DNA of 50,307 nt, from the NCBI GenBank assembly GCA_015207195.1, contig JADEXJ010000030.1, forward strand, positions 1 to 50,307. Direction: 5' to 3'. Made by a program: the position numbers and the translations under genes. Source of the DNA: Pleurocapsales cyanobacterium LEGE 10410 (lineage in GTDB: Bacteria > Cyanobacteriota > Cyanobacteriia > Cyanobacteriales > Xenococcaceae). This document shows positions 1 through 7,982 of this stretch, piece by piece (within the stretch, counting starts at the first letter, position 1; each line of letters starts with the position of its first letter). Below the pieces are notes generated by a model that saw nothing but the letters and a program-made list of their open reading frames with translations, was not told the origin of the DNA and made no database searches.

Positions 1-73
1 TAATTATACGTTCAGTCGGGCAAAACTCGACGTACAAGTTCACTTATATACACAGTTAAATCTCAAACAACTT

Positions 74-135
74 AAGTTAAATAATATTAATTATACGTCT
101 AGCGTTGTTTTCTGTTCCGTTACTATCCGATCGCC
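74..135 (+). repeat. Left copy of a ~62-bp inverted repeat
   Basis: This 62-bp stretch matches the reverse complement of 50117-50178 with only about five differences. The shared core includes TAATTATACGTC and GTTTTCTGTTCCGTTACTATC. A shorter copy, TAATTATACGTTCAG, sits at 1-15 as a direct repeat of 88-102. Repeated short sites beside a long inverted repeat suggest the end of a mobile element. The element body would lie outside the window, or between the window ends if the molecule is circular. The repeat runs straight into the truncated ATPase gene, so this side is a junction. Confidence 0.75.
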
Positions 136-572
136 AAATTGGTGGTCGCACTCATATTTTTGCCCTGGAAGGCATTCGAGGTCATCAGTCGGAATATATT
201 CAATGGATTCTAACTCAGGCTGCTAAGGATAAAGTCCAGCCTACGGATATTCTCGAATCATCTACTATTTCTTTTTTAGGAGAGCGATTATCTACACCAC
301 TACAGGTAGAACAGTATTTAACCTTAGCGATGAATGAGGCTTATCAAGTAGGGCTTAAACCAATTACTACTGAATTTATGGAGACTATCTTAGCTATTGG
401 TTTTGATGACCTTGAACCTAATTTAATTCGGCATGGATATAATACTAAATCTATTGCCAGATTGTTGAATGTTAGACCTGCTGAGGTGCGTTCATTTCTC
501 CACGGTCAATTACCTCCAGAGAAAACTCAGGACATGAGAGATCTGATTCTCAAAATTGGTATTCCATTGTGA
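136..572 (+). pseudogene. 3' fragment of a transposon AAA ATPase (ExeA/TnsC-like)
   Basis: The reading frame encodes about 145 residues resembling the C-terminal half of the AAA ATPase that accompanies DDE transposases in Mu/Tn7-like elements. Visible family features are the stretch RLSTPLQVEQYLTLAM, the run DDLEPNLIRHGY and the tail after NVRPAEVRSFLHG, ending GIPL. The Walker A and B half is missing: upstream the frame enters the 62-bp inverted repeat at about 135, and the open frame there starts from a TTG at 105 that belongs to the repeat. The fragment lies just before the repeated transposon end at 573-744, so it is the 3' gene of that element. It cannot be a working ATPase. Family assignment rests on recalled C-terminal similarity. 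Confidence 0.7.
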
Positions 573-744
573 AATGTTTATTGTCAATTATTGTGGGTCG
601 AGAGTTACTATTTTGGGCTGGTGTCAGAATAATCTGGGTCGATTGTCATTTAATCTGGGTTTGACCCCCTTATATTGTTATTTAATATGGTCTCAAAAAT
701 GACGTTATTGCGGGTCGGAGTGATTCTTATTTCGGGTCGCTACA
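573..744. mobile_element. Right end of a Mu/Tn7-like transposon with repeated transposase sites
   Basis: Read on the minus strand from 744, the end begins TGTAGCGACCCGAAATAAG and then repeats a degenerate site, roughly CGACCCANAATAAN(0-4)TGACA, about six times. On the plus strand these show as TTATTGTGGGTCGA, TTTTGGGCTGG, ATAATCTGGGTCGA, TTAATCTGGGTTTGA, TTATTGCGGGTCGG and TTATTTCGGGTCGC. Arrays of such sites next to a TGT/ACA terminus are typical of elements using TnsB/MuA-like transposases. The ATPase fragment directly upstream fits. No transposase gene remains in the window. The outer boundary lies within the cytochrome gene at about 744. Confidence 0.7.
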
Positions 745-1311
745 CTTAAATTTGTCTGACAGTTTGAAGTTGCGCCGCCAAAAATTTTTGATAAACTTCC
801 ATTGGTCAATGGCATGGAGAATAATCAAAGCAAGAAACCCATAAGCAAACCAAAAATGCATGCTTCTTCCTAATTCGACCATAGCGGAATTCTCCGGAAA
901 TATATCTGGTAAGGTAATGCCAAAGAAGCGCACATTGTTACTTTTAAAAGAGTTAGAGAAAAAGAAGCCACTAATAGGAACAGCTAGCATCAAAATATAC
1001 AAAGATGTATGTAAAGCAAAAGTACGAAACCAATTGAAAGAAAACCTGGGCGATTTCCGTTTGTACTTACTTATGTATACGCGCAGAAGTAAAAAAATTC
1101 TCCAAGTCAATAAAGCCATCGCTAGGGTCCCGATGGATTTGTGAAAGTCATAGAGGGGGTTACGAATAAACAGCTCACGAGGAATGCGAGCCATTGCTGC
1201 ACCACCTGTAAAAAGTATAAGGTAACCGGCTGACATAATCCAGTGCAAAGACCAGAGTCGCCGAAAAGCTGTTGTTTTTCTCGGTTTGGCTACTGTTTTT
1301 GAGGATTTCAT
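727..1311 (-). CDS. Cytochrome b561-family membrane protein, C-terminus altered by transposon
   Basis: The 194-residue protein has four hydrophobic segments and histidines placed as in cytochrome b561 di-haem proteins: His in SLHWIMSAGYL, DFHKSIG, ALHTSLYILML and SMHFWFAY...IILHAID. The family moves electrons across the membrane, often from quinols. The last native codons are followed at 744 by the transposon end, which supplies CSDPK and the stop codon, so the C-terminus is truncated and extended by foreign sequence. The four-helix core looks complete, so activity may survive. The start ATG at 1311 is followed by a basic N-terminus. It stands alone, and the IS630 relic lies upstream in the opposite direction. 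Confidence 0.85.
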   Translation of the reverse strand: MKSSKTVAKPRKTTAFRRLWSLHWIMSAGYLILFTGGAAMARIPRELFIRNPLYDFHKSIGTLAMALLTWRIFLLLRVYISKYKRKSPRFSFNWFRTFALHTSLYILMLAVPISGFFFSNSFKSNNVRFFGITLPDIFPENSAMVELGRSMHFWFAYGFLALIILHAIDQWKFIKNFWRRNFKLSDKFKCSDPK

Positions 1312-1460
1312 GGCTTGATTTTCCTATTGCAGAGGTTTCACTTGAACCGATTGAAGTTTTAGACTATGTCTGAGTCTTTTTGGCAAATGGAGTCGTCATT
1401 CCTCCAGGGCAAACACACACGTTTCTTTAGAGGATGTCTGAAAAGTCAAAATAATTGCGC

Positions 1461-1852
1461 TCGCGGACAAAAATCCTACGGAGAGCGAAGCGGAAAAAGA
1501 AGAACTCGAACTAGTTTAATTGCGGGCAAGAGAGGAAAGCAATTACTCGCACCATTCCTATTTGAAGGTAGTACCAATGCTTTATGGTTCAACCAATGGC
1601 TACAAAAGCATCTTCTTCCTCAGCTTAACCCTAATTCCACTTTGAGCCTGGATAATACGCCATTTCACCGCAAAGATGATGTATTTCGGATGCCAAACAG
1701 GCAGGTCACAAGGTTTTGTTTTTGCCACCCTATTCACCCGATTTTAATCTTATCGAACAAGACTTTGCGATTATAAAAAAAAGACGTATTTATTCTGCAT
1801 CCCATACTTCTTTAGATAACATTGTAAAATCATACGGAAATCATTTGGAATG
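1461..1852 (+). pseudogene. IS630-family transposase remnant, frameshifted
   Basis: The sequence from about 1461 encodes the IS630 DDE core: ARGQKSYGERSGKRRTRTS, then LIAGKRGKQLLAPFLFEGS and LDNTPFHRKDDVFR, containing the second catalytic Asp. At about 1690 the frame breaks. The continuation in another frame reads ..KQAGHKVLFLPPYSPDFN-like residues, then IEQDFAIIKK (catalytic Glu) and ends at about 1852. The N-terminal half is gone. Its stop lies immediately before the 3' end of the convergent CDGSH gene. It is inactive. Confidence 0.85.
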
Positions 1853-1853
1853 A

Positions 1854-2090
1854 TTATAATTGGCTGTGCGTGCCGTCGCAGAAAGGAGGATTCTTCGTAT
1901 ACTTACACTGACATAAGGCAACTTTTTGCTTTTCGGCTAACTCAAATTGCGTTGGCGCGAATTCTGTCCCTCGGTGAGAACCGTCGCAGAAAGCCGAGTT
2001 TTGAGACTTTCCGCATTTGCACCACCAGTAGATTCCTGCTTCTAGTTCCAAAATAACGGGTTGTTTAGCTACAATTTTAGGCAGACTCAT
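1854..2090 (-). CDS. CDGSH iron-sulfur domain protein
   Basis: This 78-residue protein carries two CDGSH-type motifs: C-x-C with SQNSAFCDGSH (about residues 24-39) and C-x-C with TKNPPFCDGTH (about 60-75). Each motif in this family binds one 2Fe-2S cluster through three Cys and one His. Tandem CDGSH proteins are small soluble redox or electron-transfer proteins. The start ATG at 2090 has a strong ribosome binding site (AGGAGAAG). It follows the EthD gene with about 30 bp between them, so both could be one minus-strand transcript. The exact partner is unknown. Confidence 0.92.
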   Translation of the reverse strand: MSLPKIVAKQPVILELEAGIYWWCKCGKSQNSAFCDGSHRGTEFAPTQFELAEKQKVALCQCKYTKNPPFCDGTHSQL

Positions 2091-2121
2091 TTTAACTTCT
2101 CCTAGTATTATAATTTGGTTG

Positions 2122-3048
2122 TCAGATCGCGATAACCGAGCCGCCCATTAGGGCGACTATGTCTTCTTGCAGTTGATTGACTGCTCCTACCCGTGTAATT
2201 AAATTTGCTACAGTAGAACTTCTTTGACCTGCTAGGGTCATATTACCCTCGTAGACAAAAGTGTAAGCAGCTCGCTCGGCAAATGTACTGATTTGTTTGA
2301 CATACTTGACTTGATTTTTCGCAGCAGCAGCGTACTCGTTCGAGGCAAAAAACTTCTCCATTTCTAAAGGATTGGAAAAAGCAATTTCCACTGCAGCTTG
2401 GTACTGCCTCTCTAAGGATTCAAAATGAGAGACTCCCGCAGCATCTGGACGTGAATTGTCTATCTCTTCAAACAAATGTAGCCGGAATTTGAGAACTGAA
2501 TCACTCTGGATAACAGAAGCAGCAAAGCTATCTGTCATATATTGGCGAAAGGCATCTACACTAACCCCATCAGCTTTCTTGACCATAAGGTGGAATTTCA
2601 GAACATTGAGTTTTCCGTTGGGGTCTCCTATTTCTATACGATCTACATAGGTTTTTGAATTACCTGGGCTAGTGTTGTAGCCAATTGCTTTGCTGAAGAT
2701 GTTGTGTTCGTCGTTCATCAAAATAGCTGCCGCACTGAACCAGGTTTGGCGGTCTGCCTCGCTGGCGAAGGTTAGTTCGGCAATGCCATCGAACTGGTCC
2801 TCTGGTGGCAAATTACACTCTATGCCTTCGAGACTTGGCCATAAACCCCCCTGATTATATTCCAGGTGGAACTGCCAGTATTGATACTGGCAGGGTAGCC
2901 GGGCACAAACTGGACCGTGGACATCTCTCCAGTAGTTATCGAAAGTTTCTAAACTTATTCCCTTCCGTTTCCATAAGAGAACGTAAAACGCTACTTTTCC
3001 CTTTCGATCTCTTGTTGCGTAGTCAAGTTTCGTTAATGTTAAAGTCAT
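2122..3048 (-). CDS. EthD-domain protein with two repeats
   Basis: The 308-residue product has two ferredoxin-like alpha/beta halves of the EthD type (dimeric alpha-beta barrel superfamily). Half one contains FYVLLWKRKGISLETFDNYW, RDVHGP and FDGIAELTFAS. Half two starts near LNVLKFHLMVKKADGVSVDAF and contains AVEIAFSN. EthD-like domains occur in oxidative degradation clusters and bind or cyclise aromatic or polyketide substrates. The substrate here is unknown. The CDGSH gene follows at close range. A TTCACTGG promoter-like motif lies about 200 bp upstream at 3227-3260. Together with the ABM, NTF2-like and CMD genes it belongs to a set of small-molecule oxidation proteins in this window. Confidence 0.85.
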   Translation of the reverse strand: MTLTLTKLDYATRDRKGKVAFYVLLWKRKGISLETFDNYWRDVHGPVCARLPCQYQYWQFHLEYNQGGLWPSLEGIECNLPPEDQFDGIAELTFASEADRQTWFSAAAILMNDEHNIFSKAIGYNTSPGNSKTYVDRIEIGDPNGKLNVLKFHLMVKKADGVSVDAFRQYMTDSFAASVIQSDSVLKFRLHLFEEIDNSRPDAAGVSHFESLERQYQAAVEIAFSNPLEMEKFFASNEYAAAAKNQVKYVKQISTFAERAAYTFVYEGNMTLAGQRSSTVANLITRVGAVNQLQEDIVALMGGSVIAI

Positions 3049-3226
3049 TTTTTTTCATCATTAGACTCAAATTTGCGGGTCTTTTTATTCTTCATCAAAA
3101 ATAATTAATTTCGTGATATTTTTTGGCTATTTCAATCTGGACGTTGAAATTTTTGGGGAATTTGAACGATATTTTGGGAATTTGCATACTTTCGTGGCTA
3201 GATAAGGGGTAATCTTTTCATCTTCT

Positions 3227-3260
3227 AGTTTTTCAAGACATTCAATCTTTTACCAGTGAA
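3227..3260 (-). promoter_or_regulatory. TTCACTGG bipartite motif, copy A (EthD gene)
   Basis: On the minus strand the site reads TTCACTGG, a 17-base spacer, then TGAAAAACT. It shares the first half and spacing with the copies at 25739 and 40870, and points toward the EthD gene start at 3048. The second half is the more diverged part here. The 77 bp on the gene-proximal side also contain a near-direct repeat (TTTTGGGGAATTTG and TTTTGGGAATTTG at about 3151-3185). Function is inferred only from recurrence and orientation. Confidence 0.55.
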
Positions 3261-3337
3261 GATTAGGAATTTAGAAGAAAAATTAACCATAAATGGGGGA
3301 GAGCCAAGATACGGATACTGTTGGCGAAAGCAATCAA

Positions 3338-6300
3338 TTAGTAATTAAACACAATACAAAGAGAAGAAAATGTAGAAGATGATCCTTCCTCGCCCCATGA
3401 AATACATGGATCGAGCGGTAGATTTTGTCTTTTATTTGGAGAAGTTACTCCGTTTATTAATCCTTGAAATACCGACCATCCCCCATTTACTATCTGGGCT
3501 AATAGCTCGACGGTCGGTTGAAACTTGTCTAATATTCCTGGGGACTGAGTTGGAGCCATATTCACCCCCTGCTGTTTATTAGTAAAATTACTATTTTGGT
3601 CGGGGGTGGATATAGAATCTGGACTCAATCCGTATTGCGTTTCTATCATCACCTGATACAGTCGGTTCTCCTCTTGTCGCTGCCGTTGGCGCTCTTCTCG
3701 TTTGACTCTTTCCGCTTGCCGATATTCCAATACCTGTAGAGCAAAAGTAACCTCCTCGACAGCCAAACTGTAATACTTCACCTGTTGACCGCTAGAACCT
3801 TTTTTCCGAGAAGCAGTCTTTAAACCCAGCTTACCCAGCAACATCCCCAGTAGCCAAGTAGGACTACAATTATCGGGAATCCAAAAACCGAGAATCGTTT
3901 TAATATTGTCTCGATAGCTTTTCGCTGTCTCAGCCAGCTTTATTAATTCGGGGTCACTAGCCGAATACTCCTCACCCGCCAACAAACGCTCTAAAATCTT
4001 CGGTAGTCCTAAAGTCTGCCACATCATCCACTGAGTACAATGATGCTGTCTATCGGGTAAGAAGGGTAAATTATCCAACTCCCATCGATCTCGCTCTTGT
4101 ACTATCTGTGGTGGAACGGGACGTTTGCTACCAGTGTTCGAGTCGATTACTTCACCCTGGGGGGGAGACAAAACCGCTTCGAGATTAATTAACTGACCTA
4201 AATAAGCTCCTCCTTTGTCCTTTTTAACTAGTTCTTCCGTAACTTCTTGCCCATAACCAGATTCAATTCTAAACCGCTCTAATTGATACTGCTCCGATGG
4301 AGCCAGATTAGCCTTGTTCTTCAACTGCAAATATTGCTGGCGATCGATCTTTTCGGCGGTAGTTACCTGTTTTATATGATGCTCGTCAATCTGTTTTTTC
4401 GCTTCAATTAAATCCGATTTAGCACCATCATCACCTTGAGTTTCGACGAGAATTACCTTGTAGCCCATCCTCGCCAACAGCCGATGCAGATGATCTCTTA
4501 AATTATTCAGGGAACGATTATGTTTGGCTTTGACCTGACAGAAAGCATCGAAAGCCCAACCATTAACGGGAGTTTTCTCCCCAGTTTCCATGTCAATGCC
4601 CATCAAAAAGCCATTAAACTCGTCAAGGGTTAACATCTCCTGCTTAATTACATTGGGGTTAGTGTTCTGGTAGCCAAAGCTAGGACGGGGAGCTACCCAG
4701 ATATGTAGGGGTACAGATTGGCGGTAGCGGTGTAACGCCTGAAGACAATCCGTAGCCGATAGCGAAACCGCGTTAAATACGCCATAAACCTCATCAAAGC
4801 GCTCGCCCTGGATATCTACACCAGTACAGAGGCTTGGGGAGGCTAACAGGATATCTACATCTTCTACAGCGGTCGATATATTGTTGATGAAGTGCTGGTT
4901 TTCTGGGCTGCCACTATTCTCGGCATGAATCGTCCAGATTATCTTGTTTGACGAACGAGAGTGCTTAGAATTAAATCCACCTTTAATGCCCAGCTTCTTC
5001 ATTAAAACCGCTTCTAACTTCAAAATAGTCTTCTTGGAGTCAGAAACCACCATTACTCTTTTACCCTGTTCGATAGCAGCAATGAGTTTGGCAACTATTG
5101 CACTGCTATCATTGCCCTGATAGTAATAAACATCACGAGGAGGACTTTTGTAGTCATTTTTAATAATCAAAGGAGTTTCTTCTTCAGGGCGCATCGCACG
5201 GAAGAAATCAATCGTATTATCATCTAAATGAGCATCGGCAATAATGACCCGTTTAGCACTTCTAATAAAATACATCAGACTCATCAAGATTTCTTGGCGA
5301 TGCTGTTTGCAGGTGTTAGCAGCTAAAGCATGGTTCATCACCTGACGGGCTTCATCGATAAAAATACACTCATACCGATTTCCTGCGGTTCTGAGCTTGT
5401 AGAGACTATCGATGGTAATAGATAGAGAATTAACTTTATCTAATTGTCCTTGAGGTAATTCTGAATATAGGTTGGTATTTAACTTCCCGATCTGGGAAAG
5501 TTCTCGAAGTAAGGAGATTCTGTGACCGATAACTAGAAATTTTTGGTGGGGATGATTTTGGCGGTAATTCTTAACCAGAGAAGTTTTTCCCGTCGCCATC
5601 TCTGATTTGATGCCTGTAAGTCCTCGGGCATCTAGGACGATCTCTGTTGTATCTGGCAGGTAGGGAACGCAGATAGCGGTGTCGGGAGCGTATTTAATTA
5701 GTTCATCGTCATCAGGATTGCCAATCCATCGATATTCTTCAATTGTATGGGCATTGTTAATGATTCTACTTAAATGTCCTGATGCCGAGTCTCCTCGTGA
5801 GGTGATGAAGTCATCGACTCCTTTTTCGGGTCCTGGTAGTAGAGCGACTTTACAGTTAACACCAGCAGCTTCGATGGCTTCTCCTGTTGCTAGAGTCGCC
5901 TTGTAAACCGCCTCGCGGGTGGACTGCTTTTGGTCGTAGTCAAAGAGAATGATGAAGGTACGTCCAGGCTGCGCCAGGGGTAGTAAATCGTGATGTAATT
6001 TTTGGTCTGGGTCTCGGTCTTTGGGTTGGCGACCGCCCCAGATACCAGGTAGGGAGATGGCAGCATAGCCCTGAGAAATTAGTGACCCTGCTTTTTTTTC
6101 TCCTTCAGCCAGGACAATGGGAATTTCAGGATGACTCTTGACCCACGACCAGAAGTTAACGGGTTGTTTCCTAGCACTCAAACGTAGGGCTAAAGGAGAA
6201 TGATAAAGTTTGATGCCGTAACGGGCTGCCACCTGACTCCAGAGGGGAAGGGGAACGCGGAAATAGGTAACTCGGTTGGGGGTCTTGGGTGGAGATTCGT

Positions 6301-6670
6301 ATTTGACTAGCTTGCCATTATTTCCTGTGCGGGGAGAATCTGGCTTGAAGCGACCCCACGCCATGACATCGATCCAGTTATTGTCGGGGTCGAGTCCTGC
6401 GATATACCAGCCCCCATGTTCGAGGTGCCGATAGCGTTTGAGTATCTTATCGCGGAGTCTGCCATCGTTACGACGGTCTTTATCGGGGAGGGAGTAGAGG
6501 AGGTAGTCGTGGGTGGTCAGTCCCGATAGGGAGGTTAGGTTAAGTTCTGTTAATTTATCGTCAACTGAGCTTTGGTTCCATTCAGCTTGGTGATGGTCGT
6601 CAACTCGCTCAAATGTATGACTGATTGAATTTTGAAAGCTGTTCGAGGTCGCTGTATGGTCTGTATCCAT
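3338..6670 (-). CDS. Plasmid replication protein, CyRepA1-like (Toprim-like plus helicase)
   Basis: The 1110-residue protein joins an N-terminal Toprim-like DUF3854 domain to a superfamily helicase/ATPase domain. The Toprim-like part has IVLAEGEKKAGSL near residue 187 and the acidic strand IILFDYDQ near 243. The ATPase part has Walker A GIKSEMATGKTSLVK near 353 and Walker B IFIDEARQ near 438, followed by helicase-like strands such as RVMVVSDSKKT and DILLASPSLCTGVDIQG. This layout matches the CyRepA1 family that replicates cyanobacterial plasmids. A long coiled, charged region with RVKREERQRQRQEE lies near the C-terminus. The gene faces away from the mob operon. An origin is most likely in the upstream region 6671-7026 or inside the gene. 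Confidence 0.82.
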   Translation of the reverse strand: MDTDHTATSNSFQNSISHTFERVDDHHQAEWNQSSVDDKLTELNLTSLSGLTTHDYLLYSLPDKDRRNDGRLRDKILKRYRHLEHGGWYIAGLDPDNNWIDVMAWGRFKPDSPRTGNNGKLVKYESPPKTPNRVTYFRVPLPLWSQVAARYGIKLYHSPLALRLSARKQPVNFWSWVKSHPEIPIVLAEGEKKAGSLISQGYAAISLPGIWGGRQPKDRDPDQKLHHDLLPLAQPGRTFIILFDYDQKQSTREAVYKATLATGEAIEAAGVNCKVALLPGPEKGVDDFITSRGDSASGHLSRIINNAHTIEEYRWIGNPDDDELIKYAPDTAICVPYLPDTTEIVLDARGLTGIKSEMATGKTSLVKNYRQNHPHQKFLVIGHRISLLRELSQIGKLNTNLYSELPQGQLDKVNSLSITIDSLYKLRTAGNRYECIFIDEARQVMNHALAANTCKQHRQEILMSLMYFIRSAKRVIIADAHLDDNTIDFFRAMRPEEETPLIIKNDYKSPPRDVYYYQGNDSSAIVAKLIAAIEQGKRVMVVSDSKKTILKLEAVLMKKLGIKGGFNSKHSRSSNKIIWTIHAENSGSPENQHFINNISTAVEDVDILLASPSLCTGVDIQGERFDEVYGVFNAVSLSATDCLQALHRYRQSVPLHIWVAPRPSFGYQNTNPNVIKQEMLTLDEFNGFLMGIDMETGEKTPVNGWAFDAFCQVKAKHNRSLNNLRDHLHRLLARMGYKVILVETQGDDGAKSDLIEAKKQIDEHHIKQVTTAEKIDRQQYLQLKNKANLAPSEQYQLERFRIESGYGQEVTEELVKKDKGGAYLGQLINLEAVLSPPQGEVIDSNTGSKRPVPPQIVQERDRWELDNLPFLPDRQHHCTQWMMWQTLGLPKILERLLAGEEYSASDPELIKLAETAKSYRDNIKTILGFWIPDNCSPTWLLGMLLGKLGLKTASRKKGSSGQQVKYYSLAVEEVTFALQVLEYRQAERVKREERQRQRQEENRLYQVMIETQYGLSPDSISTPDQNSNFTNKQQGVNMAPTQSPGILDKFQPTVELLAQIVNGGWSVFQGLINGVTSPNKRQNLPLDPCISWGEEGSSSTFSSLCIVFNY

Positions 6671-7026
6671 GATAAGAGTGCTTGAGGATTACAGACAAAC
6701 GCGGTACAATCATAACTGTAGGGCGGGTATCCATCCAACAGAAATTGACTCAACTCAGTGTTCTCGTCGCCAAACAAGTCGCACTGCTTTGAGATACGCG
6801 GATCGTACTTACGTCCGTCCTATAGTATTTATTTACACACCATATTTTAACCCTAGATAAGAGATCTATCTGACTGCTGAGGTTAAACGAGCAAATTTTC
6901 AGCTTCTCTAAGTTTCTCAAGCTGGAACGTTTGTTTGCGTCAATTATGGCTCAATCCTTTATCGGCTATTGAATGTAGAGATTTAGTTGTTACTTGTTTG
7001 CCAGAGGCGCGATCGCTAGCAGAAAG
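6671..7026. other. Intergenic region upstream of the replication gene
   Basis: This 356-bp AT-rich region holds no convincing gene. It must include the replication-gene promoter, and is a candidate for the origin. I see no clear iteron array. Small features are the palindromic-like CGTACTTACG near 6805 and a HIP1 octamer (GCGATCGC) at about 7010. A short minus-strand frame overlapping the start of the replication gene has no recognisable family and is not called. Confidence 0.4.
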
Positions 7027-7662
7027 CTAACGTTTTAATAATTCTTCATACTTTTCGGCGTGTAAAGGGTCATTTTGCCACGATTTTAAAATCTTTTTGG
7101 TTGTAGGTGCATCGGCTAATCTTTCACCAGTTAAACAGCATAAAAACCTTTCGCGAAAACTAACGGTAAATTTCCAGAATTGAGATGACCTGACTGATTT
7201 GGGACAGTTTTTGAGCTTCAGATAGTTAACGGATAAGGCAATCGTCTCTTCTTTGTATTCCTGCCAATAGTTGCGTTGCATCCTCAAGCTGACTACTTCA
7301 AGAGTTCGTTCTGCTATTATTCCTTGAAGGTAGAACCAATTATCACCCTTTATCCATTCGGGAAATTCATTATAAATTGAGCGTAGGTCGAGACGATAAT
7401 AAGGAGGTTCATCAGTACCAATAACCCAAGCTGTGTATTTCAATCGTGTTTGGTTTGAAGCTTCAGATATGGGATAACCTGTAAACTGAGGAAATTTTCT
7501 AATAATTCGCTTCGATACCTCAGCAGGAAAGACCCCATAATCGGTTAGAAGAGTTCCGTATTTTAGATCTTCTTGACTAGGTAAATAAATCCCTTCAACT
7601 CCACCAATACTTTGGAAGGCAATTTTTTCTACCATATCCGCGATCGCCTCTGTTGATTTCAA
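7027..7662 (-). CDS. Hypothetical protein, 211 residues
   Basis: I do not recognise this family. The protein is soluble, rich in aromatic and basic residues, with no signal peptide or membrane segment. Features seen are VEGIYLPSQEDLKYGTLLTDYGVFPAEV near the N-terminus, a Trp/Tyr-rich middle (WIKGDNWFYLQG) and a basic C-terminal third (SQFWKFTVSFRERFLCC). It lies between the replication gene and the mob operon on the same strand, a position typical of plasmid accessory or replication-control genes. The start ATG at 7662 is the first in frame. Confidence 0.7.
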   Translation of the reverse strand: MKSTEAIADMVEKIAFQSIGGVEGIYLPSQEDLKYGTLLTDYGVFPAEVSKRIIRKFPQFTGYPISEASNQTRLKYTAWVIGTDEPPYYRLDLRSIYNEFPEWIKGDNWFYLQGIIAERTLEVVSLRMQRNYWQEYKEETIALSVNYLKLKNCPKSVRSSQFWKFTVSFRERFLCCLTGERLADAPTTKKILKSWQNDPLHAEKYEELLKR

Positions 7663-7769
7663 TACTGACAGTATCTACTTATTTTGGAAAAAACAGTGTT
7701 TAGTTTATCGTAGGAGCGTTGATTCGGCTTTTCAATCCCAGTCAATAATTCAATTCGCTGCTCCTATCA

Positions 7770-7937
7770 TCAATAACCATTTTTTCGTAAAAAATTGGCT
7801 CGTAATAAATTGTATTCTATTTCGTGACTAACCCATCCTTCTGAGTCTAAATCAATCTCAATTTTTCCCAGCTTTAGAGCTTTTCTATATAATTTTTGGT
7901 ACAACGAGTCATTAATTTCAACCCGATCCATACACAT
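7770..7937 (-). CDS. Small hypothetical protein, 55 residues
   Basis: A short frame reads from MCMDRVEINDSLYQK to FLRKNGY and ends at TGA (7772-7770). A second ATG two codons in (7931) could be the true start. It is charged (many Lys, Glu, Asp), with no membrane segment. It sits in the 320-bp gap downstream of mobA on the same strand. Coding is supported by residue composition and an otherwise unexplained gap. There is no obvious ribosome binding site and I recognise no family. Confidence 0.45.
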   Translation of the reverse strand: MCMDRVEINDSLYQKLYRKALKLGKIEIDLDSEGWVSHEIEYNLLRANFLRKNGY

Positions 7938-7982
7938 AGAAGTTAACCAGTTTCTTAGATTTTAATAAACAATTAATTATGA

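Noticed and set aside
6550-6777. Minus-strand frame overlapping the start of the replication gene
   Set aside because: It lies mostly inside the replication gene in another frame and, unlike the frames inside mobA, shows no membrane helix or coiled coil.
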